A stretch of 64,000 bases of DNA from NCBI GenBank assembly GCA_963820375.1, contig CAWFZX010000006.1, forward strand, positions 1-64,000. The letters run 5' to 3'. A program made the position numbers and the translations under genes. This document shows, piece after piece, positions 25,074 through 33,880 of the stretch. Positions within the stretch are counted from its first letter, which is position 1, and each line of letters begins with the position of its first letter. The notes beneath the pieces are model-generated. The model did no database searches and was not told the DNA's origin. It saw only the letters and a list, made by a program, of their open reading frames with translations. The stretch is from AWTP1-13 sp963820375 (lineage in GTDB: Bacteria > Pseudomonadota > Alphaproteobacteria > Rhizobiales > Hyphomicrobiaceae).

Positions 25074-27440
25074 CTATTCGGCGGCCAATTTTTGCGCTGA
25101 CTTGTTGGCTGCCCGCCAAACCGCCTGTGGTGTGGCCGGCATGGCAACATCCTCGTGTCCCAACGCATCCGTGATGGCGTTGATGACGGCGGCCGGGGCG
25201 GCAATGGCGCCGGCCTCGCCGCAGCCCTTGATGCCCAACGGGTTCGACGGGCAGGGCGTACTGGTCATTGCCACCTTGAACGACGGCACGTCACTGGCGC
25301 GCGGCATGGTGTAGTCCATGAAGCTTGCGGTGACGAGCTGGCCTTCCTTGTTGTAGACGGCGCCTTCGAGCAGGGCCTGTCCCACACCTTGGACGATGCC
25401 GCCGTGCACCTGGCCTTCGACGATCATCGGATTGACGAGCGTTCCGAAATCATCGACCGCGGTCCAGCGATCGATGCGCGTGGCCCCCGTCGCCGGGTCG
25501 ATCTCCAGCTCGCAAACGTGCACGCCCGAAGGGAAGGTGAAGTTGGTGGGATCAAAAAAGGCGCCTTCCTTGAGGCCGGGTTCGAGCTGCGCGCCGGTGA
25601 ACTTGTGGGCGATGTAGGCTTGCAGCGCGACCTCGGGAAAGGTCAGCGTCTTGTTGGTGGCCTTACTCGAGAAAATGCCATCATTGAAGTCGACGCTGTC
25701 TTCCGGGACCTCCAGCACGAAGCCCGCCACCTTCTTGGCCTTGACGATGACCTTGTCGATCGCCTTGAAAATGGCCGACATGCCGACGGCGCCGGAGCGC
25801 GAGCCATAGGTGCCCATTCCGAACTGCACCTTGTCGGTGTCGCCATGCACCACCGTGATCTGCTCGATCGGGATGCCGAGACGCTGCGACACCAGCTGGG
25901 CGAAAGTGGTCTCGTGGCCCTGGCCATGGCTGTGGGAGCCAGTGAGCACCTCGACCGAGCCGGTCGGATTGACGCGCACTTCCGCGCTTTCCCACAGACC
26001 GACGCCGGCGCCCAGTGAACCGACCGCTTGGCTCGGGGCGATGCCGCAGGCTTCGATGTAGGCCGAGAAGCCGATGCCGCGCTTGAGGCCCTGTTTGGCA
26101 CTTTCAGCCTTGCGCGCGCCGAGGCCGCGGTAGTCGGCGAGCTCCAGCGCCTTGTTGAGGCAGGCTTCGTAATCGCCCGTGTCGTACATCATGATGACCG
26201 GGGTCTGATGCGGGAACGACTTGATGAAGTTCTGCCGCCGGAACTCGGCCGGATCCTGGCCGATCTGCCGGGCGGCCACTTCGACCAGACGTTCGACCAC
26301 GAAGGTTGCCTCCGGCCGTCCGGCGCCGCGATAGGCATCGACCGGTGCGGTGTTGGTGTAGACGCCATCGACCTCGCAATAGATCGCCGGGATGTCGTAT
26401 TGACCCGACAGCAGCGGCGCATAAAGGTAGGTCGGCACCGAGGAGGCAAAAGTCGACAGATAGCCGCCGAGATTGGCCTTGGTGCTTGCCCGCAGCGCCA
26501 GGATCTTGCCGCCGGCATCGACCGCAAGCTCCGCGCTGGTCGCGTGATCGCGTCCGTGCGCATCGGCCAGGAACGCTTCACTGCGGTCCCCGGTCCATTT
26601 CACGGGGCGGCCGATCTTGCGCGCTGCCCACAGACATACCGTCTCTTCCGCGTAGATGAAAATCTTCGAGCCGAAGCCTCCCCCGACATCCGGGGCAATC
26701 ACGCGCAACTTGTGCTCCGGTGCAAGGCCGATGAAAGCAGCAAGCACCAGCCGGGTCACGTGCGGGTTCTGGCTGGTGGTGTAAAGCGTCAGGCTGTCGT
26801 TGCCGGCGTCGTAATCGCCGATGGCCGCGCGCGGCTCGATGGCGTTCGGAATCAGCCGATTGTTGATGAGGTCGATCTTGGTGACGTGTTTGGCGCTGGC
26901 AAAGGCGGCATCGACCGCCGCCTTGTCGCCCAGGTGCCACTGGTAGACCGTGTTGTTGGGAGCTTCGGCATGGATCTGCGGCTGGCCTGCGTTCTGTGCG
27001 CTCGCAAGATCGATGACGGCGCCTAGCGTTTCATAGTCAACGCTCACCTTCTCGGCCGCATCCTTGGCCTCCGTCAGCGTCTCGCCGATGACGACGGCCA
27101 CGTGATCACCGACATAGCGCACCTTGCCTTGGGCAAGGGCTGGGTGCGCCCCTGCCTTCATGGGCGATCCATCCTTGGAGTGGATCATCCAGCCGCAGAT
27201 CAGGTTGCCGACCTTGTCCGCCGCCAAATCGGCACCTGTGAAGACGCCAAGACAGCCGGGCGATGCCAGGGCCGCGGTGGTGTCGATCTTGCCGATTGTG
27301 GCATGGGCGTGCGGCGAGCGGACAAACACCGCATAGGCTTGGCCCGGACGATTGATGTCGTCGGTGTATTGGCCCTTGCCGGTGATGAACCGCTGATCTT
27401 CCTTGCGCTTGACGGGCGCTCCGATGCCGGTGGCACTCAT
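25074..27440 (-). CDS. coxL: molybdenum hydroxylase large subunit (CoxL form II/aldehyde-oxidase type)
   Basis: 788 residues, full length. N-terminal a/b hammerhead domain 'KRKEDQRFITGKGQYTDDI', then the molybdopterin-cytosine-dinucleotide domains with 'DVGGGFGSKIFIYAEE' (GGGFG), 'VDAYRGAGRPEATFVVERL', 'SHSHGQGHETTFAQLVSQRL' (G-Q-G) and 'GIKGCGEAGAIAAPAAVINAI', whose Glu is the active-site base. The active-site loop reads AYRGAGR, the form II pattern, and not the AYxCSFR of true aerobic CO dehydrogenase. A function on CO is therefore unlikely. An aldehyde, purine-like or other heterocyclic or carboxylic substrate is more probable. It lies 68 bp after coxS and 22 bp before coxM. Confidence 0.93.
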   Translation of the reverse strand: MSATGIGAPVKRKEDQRFITGKGQYTDDINRPGQAYAVFVRSPHAHATIGKIDTTAALASPGCLGVFTGADLAADKVGNLICGWMIHSKDGSPMKAGAHPALAQGKVRYVGDHVAVVIGETLTEAKDAAEKVSVDYETLGAVIDLASAQNAGQPQIHAEAPNNTVYQWHLGDKAAVDAAFASAKHVTKIDLINNRLIPNAIEPRAAIGDYDAGNDSLTLYTTSQNPHVTRLVLAAFIGLAPEHKLRVIAPDVGGGFGSKIFIYAEETVCLWAARKIGRPVKWTGDRSEAFLADAHGRDHATSAELAVDAGGKILALRASTKANLGGYLSTFASSVPTYLYAPLLSGQYDIPAIYCEVDGVYTNTAPVDAYRGAGRPEATFVVERLVEVAARQIGQDPAEFRRQNFIKSFPHQTPVIMMYDTGDYEACLNKALELADYRGLGARKAESAKQGLKRGIGFSAYIEACGIAPSQAVGSLGAGVGLWESAEVRVNPTGSVEVLTGSHSHGQGHETTFAQLVSQRLGIPIEQITVVHGDTDKVQFGMGTYGSRSGAVGMSAIFKAIDKVIVKAKKVAGFVLEVPEDSVDFNDGIFSSKATNKTLTFPEVALQAYIAHKFTGAQLEPGLKEGAFFDPTNFTFPSGVHVCELEIDPATGATRIDRWTAVDDFGTLVNPMIVEGQVHGGIVQGVGQALLEGAVYNKEGQLVTASFMDYTMPRASDVPSFKVAMTSTPCPSNPLGIKGCGEAGAIAAPAAVINAITDALGHEDVAMPATPQAVWRAANKSAQKLAAE

Positions 27441-27508
27441 CGTTTTCTCCCTGAGCGTCGGCGCGACCTGACCAATGCCAGCGCCGGTTGGCGTGCAATC
27501 GTCGCGAG

Positions 27509-28136
27509 CTATTCGGCCGCCTGCGGCTTACTGGCGCCGGACGCAGCCATGCCGGCGGCCCCGGCAAGCACGGCGGCTACGATGTTGTGATACCCTGTAC
27601 AGCGGCAAATGTTGCCTTCGAGATCGGCGCGAACCACATCCTCGCTGACCCCAGTGCCGCGGCGTTGCACGATGTCGACGGCCGCCATGATCATGCCGGG
27701 CGTACAGAAGCCGCATTGCAGGCCATGCTGCTCGCGGAAATGCATCCTGCATCGGGTGCAGCTTGCCGCCCTGCGCCAAGCCTTCGATGCTCACCACCCT
27801 GCTGCCGTCGCAGGAGGCGGCAAGGGTGGTGCAAGATTTGACCGCGTGCCCGTCGAGGTGCACCACGCAGGCGCCGCATTGGCTGGTGTCACAACCGACG
27901 TGCGTGCCGGTCAGCCGCAGCTGCTCGCGCAGGAATTGTACCAACAGTGTTCTGGCATCGACGTGTGCGCTGACCGCTTTGCCGTTCACCGTCATGCTGA
28001 CCTTGACCATGCGTCCCCCAGTGGCAGCTGTTGTTGAGGCTGTGGCTGCCGGCGCCGCCGCCGCGGGCTTGGCAACGCCGGCAGGCGGCGAAGCCGGTTC
28101 GGCCGGCTTCTTCCCCTTGCGAAACAGAGAAAACAT
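27509..28136 (-). pseudogene. coxS: molybdenum hydroxylase small [2Fe-2S] subunit, frameshifted (or sequencing indel)
   Basis: The start is ATG 28136, preceded by GGAGGAAG. The first ~40 residues are an Ala/Pro-rich tail ('KPAEPASPPAGVAKPAAAAP') not usual in CoxS; an internal ATG at 28012 ('MVKVSMTVNGK') is the family's normal start. The plant-type [2Fe-2S] motif is 'GCDTSQCGACVVHLDGHAVK' followed by SC. At 27738-27740 an extra base in AAA (TTT on the coding strand) breaks the frame after 'LHPMQDAF'. The next frame carries the second cluster 'REQHGLQCGFCTPGMIM'...'GNICRCTGY' to the stop at 27509. Removing one base gives a complete ~208-residue protein. Loss of this subunit would disable the enzyme, so a base-calling error is a serious alternative. 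Confidence 0.88.
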
Positions 28137-28384
28137 GACTTCCTCCTCTCTGGCGCCAAGGCTTGGCCGGACGCTGACAGTCTCTTGCTTATTCTCGTTT
28201 CGCAATTACGCCACAGCTCAGCCGTTTGCGCAATCGCGTCGGGTGGTGCCACAGTTGACGAGGCGCTTTGTCGCCTCTGCCAGCGCCGCTGGCCAATCGC
28301 GCGTGCCGCTTGAGCCAAGCAAGACCTGCCGAACAAGGCCTGTTGAATCAGTGTGCTGCCCAGGCGAGCACCGCCGCCGGCGCT

Positions 28385-29119
28385 TCACAGGGCGTCGCCG
28401 AGGTACACGCGGATGACGTCGCGGTTCGCCAGCGCCTCCTGCGGTGCACCGCTGGCAATGACCTTGCCGGCGTTGAGGACGACGATGTGCCGGCACAGCG
28501 AGCGGATGGCATGCATGACGTGCTCGACCATCACGATGGTCAACCCATCGCCGAGCAGGGAGCCTACCAACTCGATGCCGGCCTCGAGCTCCGTGGGATT
28601 GAGCCCGGCCAGCCATTCATCGAGTAACAGCAGGTCCGGCGCGCAGGCCAAGGCACGCGCCAGCTCGATGCGCTTGTGATCGAAGTAGGCAAGCGCGTCG
28701 GCATGTGCGCTGAGCGCGCCGTCAAAACCCACGCGCGCAAGCAAACGCTCGGCTTCGGCGCGCGCCGCCGCGACGTCGAGCCGGCGGCGACCGTGCATGG
28801 CCGCCACCGCGACATTGTCGCGCGCGTTGAGGGCATCGGGGATGCGCGCAAGCTGGAAGGTGCCGGCGATGCCGGCGCGACAAATGCTTTCGGGCGTGTG
28901 GCCTGTGATCGGCCGACCGGCGAAGCGCACCTCCCCGCGCGTGGGGTTAAGGCGGCCGCAGACGATATTGAGGAGCGTGGTCTTGCCCGAGCCGTTGGGT
29001 CCGATCAGCCCGACGATCTCGCCGCGACGCACTTTGAAGGAAACGCCGTCGAGAGCGGCGAGCCCGCCGAAGTTCTGGCTGAGGTCGGACACCTCGAGCA
29101 GCGGCAGGTCGGCGCTCAT
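28385..29119 (-). CDS. livG: branched-chain amino acid-type ABC transporter ATP-binding protein LivG
   Basis: 244 residues. Walker A is 'IGLIGPNGSGKTTLLNI' (residues ~36-52) and Walker B 'PDLLLLDEWLAGLNP' keeps the catalytic Glu. 'GIAGTFQLARIPDALNARDNVAVAAM' is the LivG-specific Q-loop region. The ABC signature is unusual: 'LAYFDHKRIELARALA' replaces LSxGxxR. The missing Ser/Gly pattern is seen in some LivG branches, where a partner LivF supplies a normal one; no livF is present here. The start overlaps the livHM stop by 4 bp (ATGA). Confidence 0.88.
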   Translation of the reverse strand: MSADLPLLEVSDLSQNFGGLAALDGVSFKVRRGEIVGLIGPNGSGKTTLLNIVCGRLNPTRGEVRFAGRPITGHTPESICRAGIAGTFQLARIPDALNARDNVAVAAMHGRRRLDVAAARAEAERLLARVGFDGALSAHADALAYFDHKRIELARALACAPDLLLLDEWLAGLNPTELEAGIELVGSLLGDGLTIVMVEHVMHAIRSLCRHIVVLNAGKVIASGAPQEALANRDVIRVYLGDAL

Positions 29120-31074
29120 GGCGCGGGTTTCGGCTCGGAGCCGGAGCCGCTCTCTGCGCCGTGCCGCGCCGGCAGCAACCGCGTGTCGGCCGGCAAAGCC
29201 GCTGCCCGAGTGTTGGAGCCGCCGCTGCTATCGACGCGCGCAGCCAAGTTGCGCAACAGGCTTGCAAGCCGTTCCCTGCGGGGCCACGGGCCATCCGGCC
29301 GCAGCAAGCCTATCAGGCCGTTGGGAACCAGGAAAACTATGCCAAGCAACACCAGCCCCAGAACCACGCTGAAGTAATTGGGCACCGTCACGGACAGGTA
29401 GTCGGAGATCAGAACAAGGGGAATGACACCCAGCATCGGCCCCCACACCGAGGTGGCCCCACCCAACAGCGCCATGATCACGGTGAGGAACGAGGTGTTG
29501 GGGTTGAAGGCGACGCTGGCATCCATGTAACTCCAGCGTGGTGCCAGGATGGCGCCGGCGAGCGTCATCACCACCGAGCTGACGACGAAGGTGCCGATCT
29601 TCAGCGCCACCGTGTTGATGCCGATCTGACGCGCTACCGTTTCGTCTGCCCCGAGCGTGGCCAGCGCGAAGCCCATGCGGCTGCGATCCCGGATCATCCA
29701 CAGCACGATGATGGCCGCGCACAGGGCCAGCAACTGGTAGTAGATGTGCGTGGTGGTGATGGACAGGAACAGGTGTCGGCCGGCCTGCTGGGCAACATTG
29801 AACTCCCACCAGCTGACGATCTCGCGCACCAGGGTGGCCAGTCCAAAGGTGAAGATCACGAAATACATGCCCGACAGACGCAAGGTTGCCAGGCCCACGA
29901 ACGCCGACAGCACGATGGAAATGATCAGCGCCGCCACCAAGGCGGCGGCATAGGAGTAGTCGGGCGCCACCACGGCCACGGCATAAGCACCGACGCCAAA
30001 GAAGGCGGAGGCGGCCAGCGAAATATAGCGCGTGCTGCCACAAAAGAAGGCCCAGCCGGTCGCCAGGGCCACGTACATCAAGATGTTCACCATCAGGGAG
30101 AGCCAATAGGCATTGGCAAAGCGTGGCGCGACCAGCAGCGCCAGCAGGGCGGCGATGCCGACGGCGTGTCGGCGAAACCTGACGAGGTTGGCGCTGCTGG
30201 TCCCGTTGCTGCGAGCGAACAGGCCTTGCGGCCGCCACAGCAACACCAGCGAAAAGATGGCAAAGTTGATGACCGTGATCAGGCCGGGGTCGAGCAGCAG
30301 CGCCGCCAGCGTCTCGGCCATGCCCAACACCAAGCCGGCCACAAGCCCGCCGAGCACGTGACCGATGCCGCCCATCACCACGACAATCAACGCCTTCATC
30401 GTAAAGGCGGCGCCGATCGTTGGGTTGATGCCGATGAAGGTCGACAACAGCACGCCAGCAATGGCAGCCAGCGCACCACCCAGGGCAAAGGCGCCGGCGC
30501 TGTAGCGTGCAACGTCGATACCAACCAGGGGGGCGGTGTGCGGGCTGGCCGCGATCGCGCGCAGGGCGCGGCCGACGGCGGAGTACTTGAGGAGGGCGAA
30601 CACCGCGCCGGAGAGCAGCAAGGCGGCAACCAATACCAACAGGCGGTTGGCGCTCATCACCACGCCCAGCACATTCACCGGCACGGCGAGAAAACTGTAA
30701 AAGCGGTCCGTGCCGGTCCAGGCCACCAGCGCCGCGCCCTGCAGCACGAACAACAGCCCGAAGGTGGACAGGATGGAATCGATTTCGCGCTTGCCGGCAT
30801 CGCGCGTCCGCGCAAGCAGGGGATGCAACACGTAGCGGAACAGCAGCCAGCTCGCCGCGAACGCCAGCGGGGCGCCGATGAGCACGGTCAGCAGCGGGCT
30901 TGCGCCGACGAGCGTGAAGCCCCAGAAGGCGCCATAGCCGGCCAGCATCAGGAACTCGCCGTAGGCGAGGTTCAAGACCCGCGCCACGCCGTACTGCAGG
31001 TTGAGGCCGATCGAGATCAGCGCATAGATGCCGCCGATCACCAGGCCTGCCAGCAGGAAGTCAAACAAGATCAT
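29116..31074 (-). CDS. fused LivH-LivM branched-chain-type ABC transporter permease
   Basis: 652 residues. The first ~290 are LivH-like ('FLLAGLVIGGIYALISIGLNLQYGVARVLNLAYGEFLMLAGY', 'GVLLSTFIGINPTIGAAFTMKALIVVVMGGIGHVLGGLVAG'). From ~310 on it is LivM-like ('ISLAASAFFGVGAYAVAVVA', 'LRLSGMYFVIFTFGLATLVREIVSWWE', 'MALLGGATSVWGPMLGVIPLVLISDYL'). About 16-18 membrane helices are expected. Such LivHM fusions are known in alphaproteobacteria. The C-terminal ~55 residues are a polar Arg/Pro/Ala tail. It is the whole channel for import of the ligand delivered by the binding protein encoded upstream. Confidence 0.9.
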   Translation of the reverse strand: MILFDFLLAGLVIGGIYALISIGLNLQYGVARVLNLAYGEFLMLAGYGAFWGFTLVGASPLLTVLIGAPLAFAASWLLFRYVLHPLLARTRDAGKREIDSILSTFGLLFVLQGAALVAWTGTDRFYSFLAVPVNVLGVVMSANRLLVLVAALLLSGAVFALLKYSAVGRALRAIAASPHTAPLVGIDVARYSAGAFALGGALAAIAGVLLSTFIGINPTIGAAFTMKALIVVVMGGIGHVLGGLVAGLVLGMAETLAALLLDPGLITVINFAIFSLVLLWRPQGLFARSNGTSSANLVRFRRHAVGIAALLALLVAPRFANAYWLSLMVNILMYVALATGWAFFCGSTRYISLAASAFFGVGAYAVAVVAPDYSYAAALVAALIISIVLSAFVGLATLRLSGMYFVIFTFGLATLVREIVSWWEFNVAQQAGRHLFLSITTTHIYYQLLALCAAIIVLWMIRDRSRMGFALATLGADETVARQIGINTVALKIGTFVVSSVVMTLAGAILAPRWSYMDASVAFNPNTSFLTVIMALLGGATSVWGPMLGVIPLVLISDYLSVTVPNYFSVVLGLVLLGIVFLVPNGLIGLLRPDGPWPRRERLASLLRNLAARVDSSGGSNTRAAALPADTRLLPARHGAESGSGSEPKPAP

Positions 31075-31242
31075 TGAGCGCGGCTGCGTCCCGTCTCGAT
31101 GGTTGTCGCCCGCGGGCGGCCATCGCTAGCGCCAGCGGACGCGCCCGTTATAGTCGGGCGCGCAGAGGCATTTGCGAAAAATCCGCCCGCGTCATGAATG
31201 CGCCGCGCGGACCTGCCGCCTGCGCCGTTGTGAGTGTATAGG
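31075..31242. other. short intergenic region between livK and livHM
   Basis: About 168 bp, no gene. It contains a GCATTTGCG motif at ~31168, also seen in other gaps of the window. No strong terminator was seen. Confidence 0.3.
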
Positions 31243-32445
31243 CTACTTTAGAAGCGGCTTGCTCGCCCCCGGCAGATCGGTCGGGGCAATGCCCTGATAC
31301 TCGCCGTCCTGCCACTGGCCGACCCACCACACCTTGCGCAGGACACCGGCGTCGAGCTTGGTGTCGCCAAGGATGGTCTTGAAGGTACCGGTCTTGATGG
31401 CATCGACGATCTTGGGTCGGTCGATCTCACCAACCTGCTCGATCGCCTGCTGTAGGACTTGCAGCGAGGCATAGGTGTTGGAGCTGGCCCAGCGGTCCGG
31501 CTCCTGGTTGGTCAGGGCTTTGTGACGAGCAAACCAGTCCTTGACGCCGGGGCCGTTGGGGTTCCAGGCGCCCAGGCCGAAGGTGCCGTTCACCTTGTCG
31601 CCGAACTTGGCCTTGTAGTTGGGAAAAGCGACCCCGACGCTCAGGAACTTCACTTTCGGGTGGAAGTCGTTGGCGATCGACTGCTCGGTCAGCATGAAGG
31701 TGTCGGGCGGGTAGGAGAAGGCAACCATGGTGTCGGGGGCGGCGGCTTTGGCCGCCTTGATTTGCGCCGACAGGTCGGAGACACCGAGGGGATAGGTGGT
31801 CTCATAGGCGAGCTTGAAGCCGGCCTTTTCCAGCAGCGGTTTGGTCGGTGTCACAAACTCGGACCCGAACGGATGCTGCACCACGAACAGTGCCACCTTG
31901 TCGTTGATTTGGCCCTTCTGCTTCAGGTCGGACAGAAGCTCCACCAGCGCCTTGGCGCCATCGCCGGGCATGCCCAGGAACCAGAAGGTGGATGGGAAGC
32001 GTTGCACCAGCTCGGGGATCTTATCGGAATTGCCGGTGCCGACCAGTTGCGGATAGCCATGTTTGGCGAAGACCGGCGCGGCCTGCAAGTTGGGCCCCGT
32101 GCCCCAGGGCGACAAGACGATGTCGACCTTGTCGACGGTCATCAAGCGCTCGACGAGGCGCACCATGTCCTCGTTGCTGGAGCGGTCATCGATTTCCGTC
32201 ACCTCGATGGGGATGCGCTTGTTGTACTTCTTGAGCATCAGGCCGCCGGCCTTGTTGATCTCGTCGACCCATAGCCGATAGTTCGGCACCGTCGTCAGCA
32301 TGGCGCCCGCCGACTGCGGCCCTGACAAGGAAATGGCGTAGCCGATCTTGATGGATTTGGGAGCTTCTTGCGCCGCCGCCGGGTCGCAAAGCGGTATGGC
32401 TGTCGCCAGCGCCGCCGCTAATGCATAAGACGTCAATCTCCGCAT
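31243..32445 (-). CDS. ABC transporter periplasmic substrate-binding protein (LivK-like, peripla_BP_6)
   Basis: 400 residues with a Sec signal peptide ('LTSYALAAALATAIPLCDPAAAQEA', residues 4-28). The mature part starts with 'KSIKIGYAISLSGPQSAGA', the standard opening of Leu/Ile/Val-type type I binding proteins, followed by 'IEVTEIDDRSSNEDMVRLVERLM' and 'NTYASLQVLQQAIEQVG'. The ligand could be an amino acid, urea, an amide or an aromatic acid. The gene order livK, livHM, livG, coxS, coxL, coxM on one strand suggests that the transporter may bring in the substrate of the molybdenum hydroxylase. Confidence 0.88.
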   Translation of the reverse strand: MRRLTSYALAAALATAIPLCDPAAAQEAPKSIKIGYAISLSGPQSAGAMLTTVPNYRLWVDEINKAGGLMLKKYNKRIPIEVTEIDDRSSNEDMVRLVERLMTVDKVDIVLSPWGTGPNLQAAPVFAKHGYPQLVGTGNSDKIPELVQRFPSTFWFLGMPGDGAKALVELLSDLKQKGQINDKVALFVVQHPFGSEFVTPTKPLLEKAGFKLAYETTYPLGVSDLSAQIKAAKAAAPDTMVAFSYPPDTFMLTEQSIANDFHPKVKFLSVGVAFPNYKAKFGDKVNGTFGLGAWNPNGPGVKDWFARHKALTNQEPDRWASSNTYASLQVLQQAIEQVGEIDRPKIVDAIKTGTFKTILGDTKLDAGVLRKVWWVGQWQDGEYQGIAPTDLPGASKPLLK

Positions 32446-32604
32446 CTTGGCCTCCCTATCGCTCGCCGTCGAGCCGTTGTTAGTCTTTGCACCAACCTAT
32501 TAGTTGGACGTCCAACTAGTCAAGCAGTGCGCAGGCGCAGGGGGCATTGCCAGCGGCGCGCAAATTGGCGCGCAAAGCTGCGGATCATCGCCGCGTCGGC
32601 TCAC

Positions 32605-33570
32605 TCAGCGCCAGGGCCACCAGTGCTCTTGCACCTGGCTGCGCCAAGGCGGCGTGACCGGGGTTTCGCTTGGGCGCGCCGGCGGCGTCTCGGAGACGGC
32701 AGCGGCCGCGGGCTGGGAGGGGATGGTTTTCGCGGCTGGCCAGGTCAAGGCGCGGCGGGCCAAGGGCTCTGCCGCCAGTGTCGCCCGACGCCGTCCCAAT
32801 TCCTGCTGCGCCTGGCCGTCGAATTCGGCCACGGTGGCAGCCTCCAGTTTGGGAGAGACATGCACCACCCTGTAGCCCCTGGTTTTCAGCTCGGCGAGCA
32901 AGCCCGGGAGTGCGCGGGCGGTCGAGTAGTGGATATCGTGGAACAGGATGATGCCCTTGCGCAGGCGCTGCAAGTCGGCCATCACCTTGCGATGCACGGC
33001 AGAGGGGTCGCGGGTGCGGTAATCCTTGCTGTCGACATCGATGGAAAAAGCGGCGAGCTGGCGGCTGGGCAGATAGTCCGTCGCCCATTTGGAGTCGCGC
33101 AGGTAGGGAAAGCGGAAGAACGGGGCAATCGGGCGGCCCATTGCCGCCTGCACGGCACTGAAGCCGAGCTCGATTTCAGCGCGAGCGCGCGCTGGCGACA
33201 GGGCCTGCAGATTGGCGTGCGACCACGTGTGGGTGCCGACCGTGTGGCCCTGGCGGGCATATTCCTGCACCATTTCGGGATCGGCAACCGCCATGCGGCC
33301 CACCACAAAGAAGGTCGCCTTGGTGCAGTGGCCGGCCAGCGCCTCGAGGATGGGCCGCGTATAGGCGCGCAACGGACCGTCGTCGAAGGTGAGCACCACC
33401 TCGCCGTCGGCGAGCAGATTGGGGTCTTGGTATTGAAAGCCGAAGCGCGGGCCGGCGCGGGTGTCGATCTCGAGCGTGCGCGAGACCCCGAGCGCCTGCG
33501 GCCCGCAGGCCCACGCCGCTGCGCCGGCCAGCAGGCACGGCACCAAAACCAACGCGCAAAGAACGCGCAT
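32605..33570 (-). CDS. exported polysaccharide deacetylase (NodB-homology domain)
   Basis: Start set at ATG 33570, directly before a signal peptide ('MRVLCALVLVPCLLAGAAAWA'), giving 321 residues; longer starts upstream would bury it. The NodB domain shows the catalytic motif 'VVLTFDDGPLRAYT' (residues ~58-71), the metal motif 'HTVGTHTWSHANLQAL' (H-x3-H), 'APFFRFPYLRDS' and 'GIILFHDIHYS'. These enzymes remove N-acetyl groups from chitin-like oligomers, peptidoglycan or exopolysaccharide. The last ~60 residues are Pro/Ala-rich and probably disordered. It is divergent from mgtE. Confidence 0.88.
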   Translation of the reverse strand: MRVLCALVLVPCLLAGAAAWACGPQALGVSRTLEIDTRAGPRFGFQYQDPNLLADGEVVLTFDDGPLRAYTRPILEALAGHCTKATFFVVGRMAVADPEMVQEYARQGHTVGTHTWSHANLQALSPARARAEIELGFSAVQAAMGRPIAPFFRFPYLRDSKWATDYLPSRQLAAFSIDVDSKDYRTRDPSAVHRKVMADLQRLRKGIILFHDIHYSTARALPGLLAELKTRGYRVVHVSPKLEAATVAEFDGQAQQELGRRRATLAAEPLARRALTWPAAKTIPSQPAAAAVSETPPARPSETPVTPPWRSQVQEHWWPWR

Positions 33571-33880
33571 CTTGGATGTTTCCCCCTGATCGGCCCGCCA
33601 TCTGCAACGTCGAGGGCGGCTTCTGACATGCGTGTGTGGACTTCGCAAGACGAGCAGACGCCTGGCCGGGCGAATGCTGCAACCCAGTTTGCTTTTTTGC
33701 ACCTATGTTTGGGGCCGGCCTGTGTCGCGGCGGCATCAGATTGTGCTATGCGCCGGAGGGAGCCTGTCCGAGGGATGAGCCATTGCGCGCGTGCCCTCCC
33801 TCCCCGCGGGCGCCTATGGTTTTGAGGCGCAACGGCCTGCGCCGCAGCGGCACGGATGACCGACCCAACGGATCAGCAGC
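33571..33880. other. divergent intergenic region (deacetylase / mgtE)
   Basis: 310 bp holding the promoters of two divergent genes. No magnesium riboswitch (M-box-like) fold and no clear inverted repeat were recognised. Confidence 0.35.

Noticed and set aside
25074..27440. True CO dehydrogenase large subunit
   Set aside because: The active-site loop is AYRGAGR, not AYxCSFR, so CO oxidation is not supported.
29161..31077. 638-codon plus-strand open frame opposite the Liv permease
   Set aside because: Its Gln/Gly/His-rich product is the typical antisense shadow of a membrane protein gene in GC-rich DNA.
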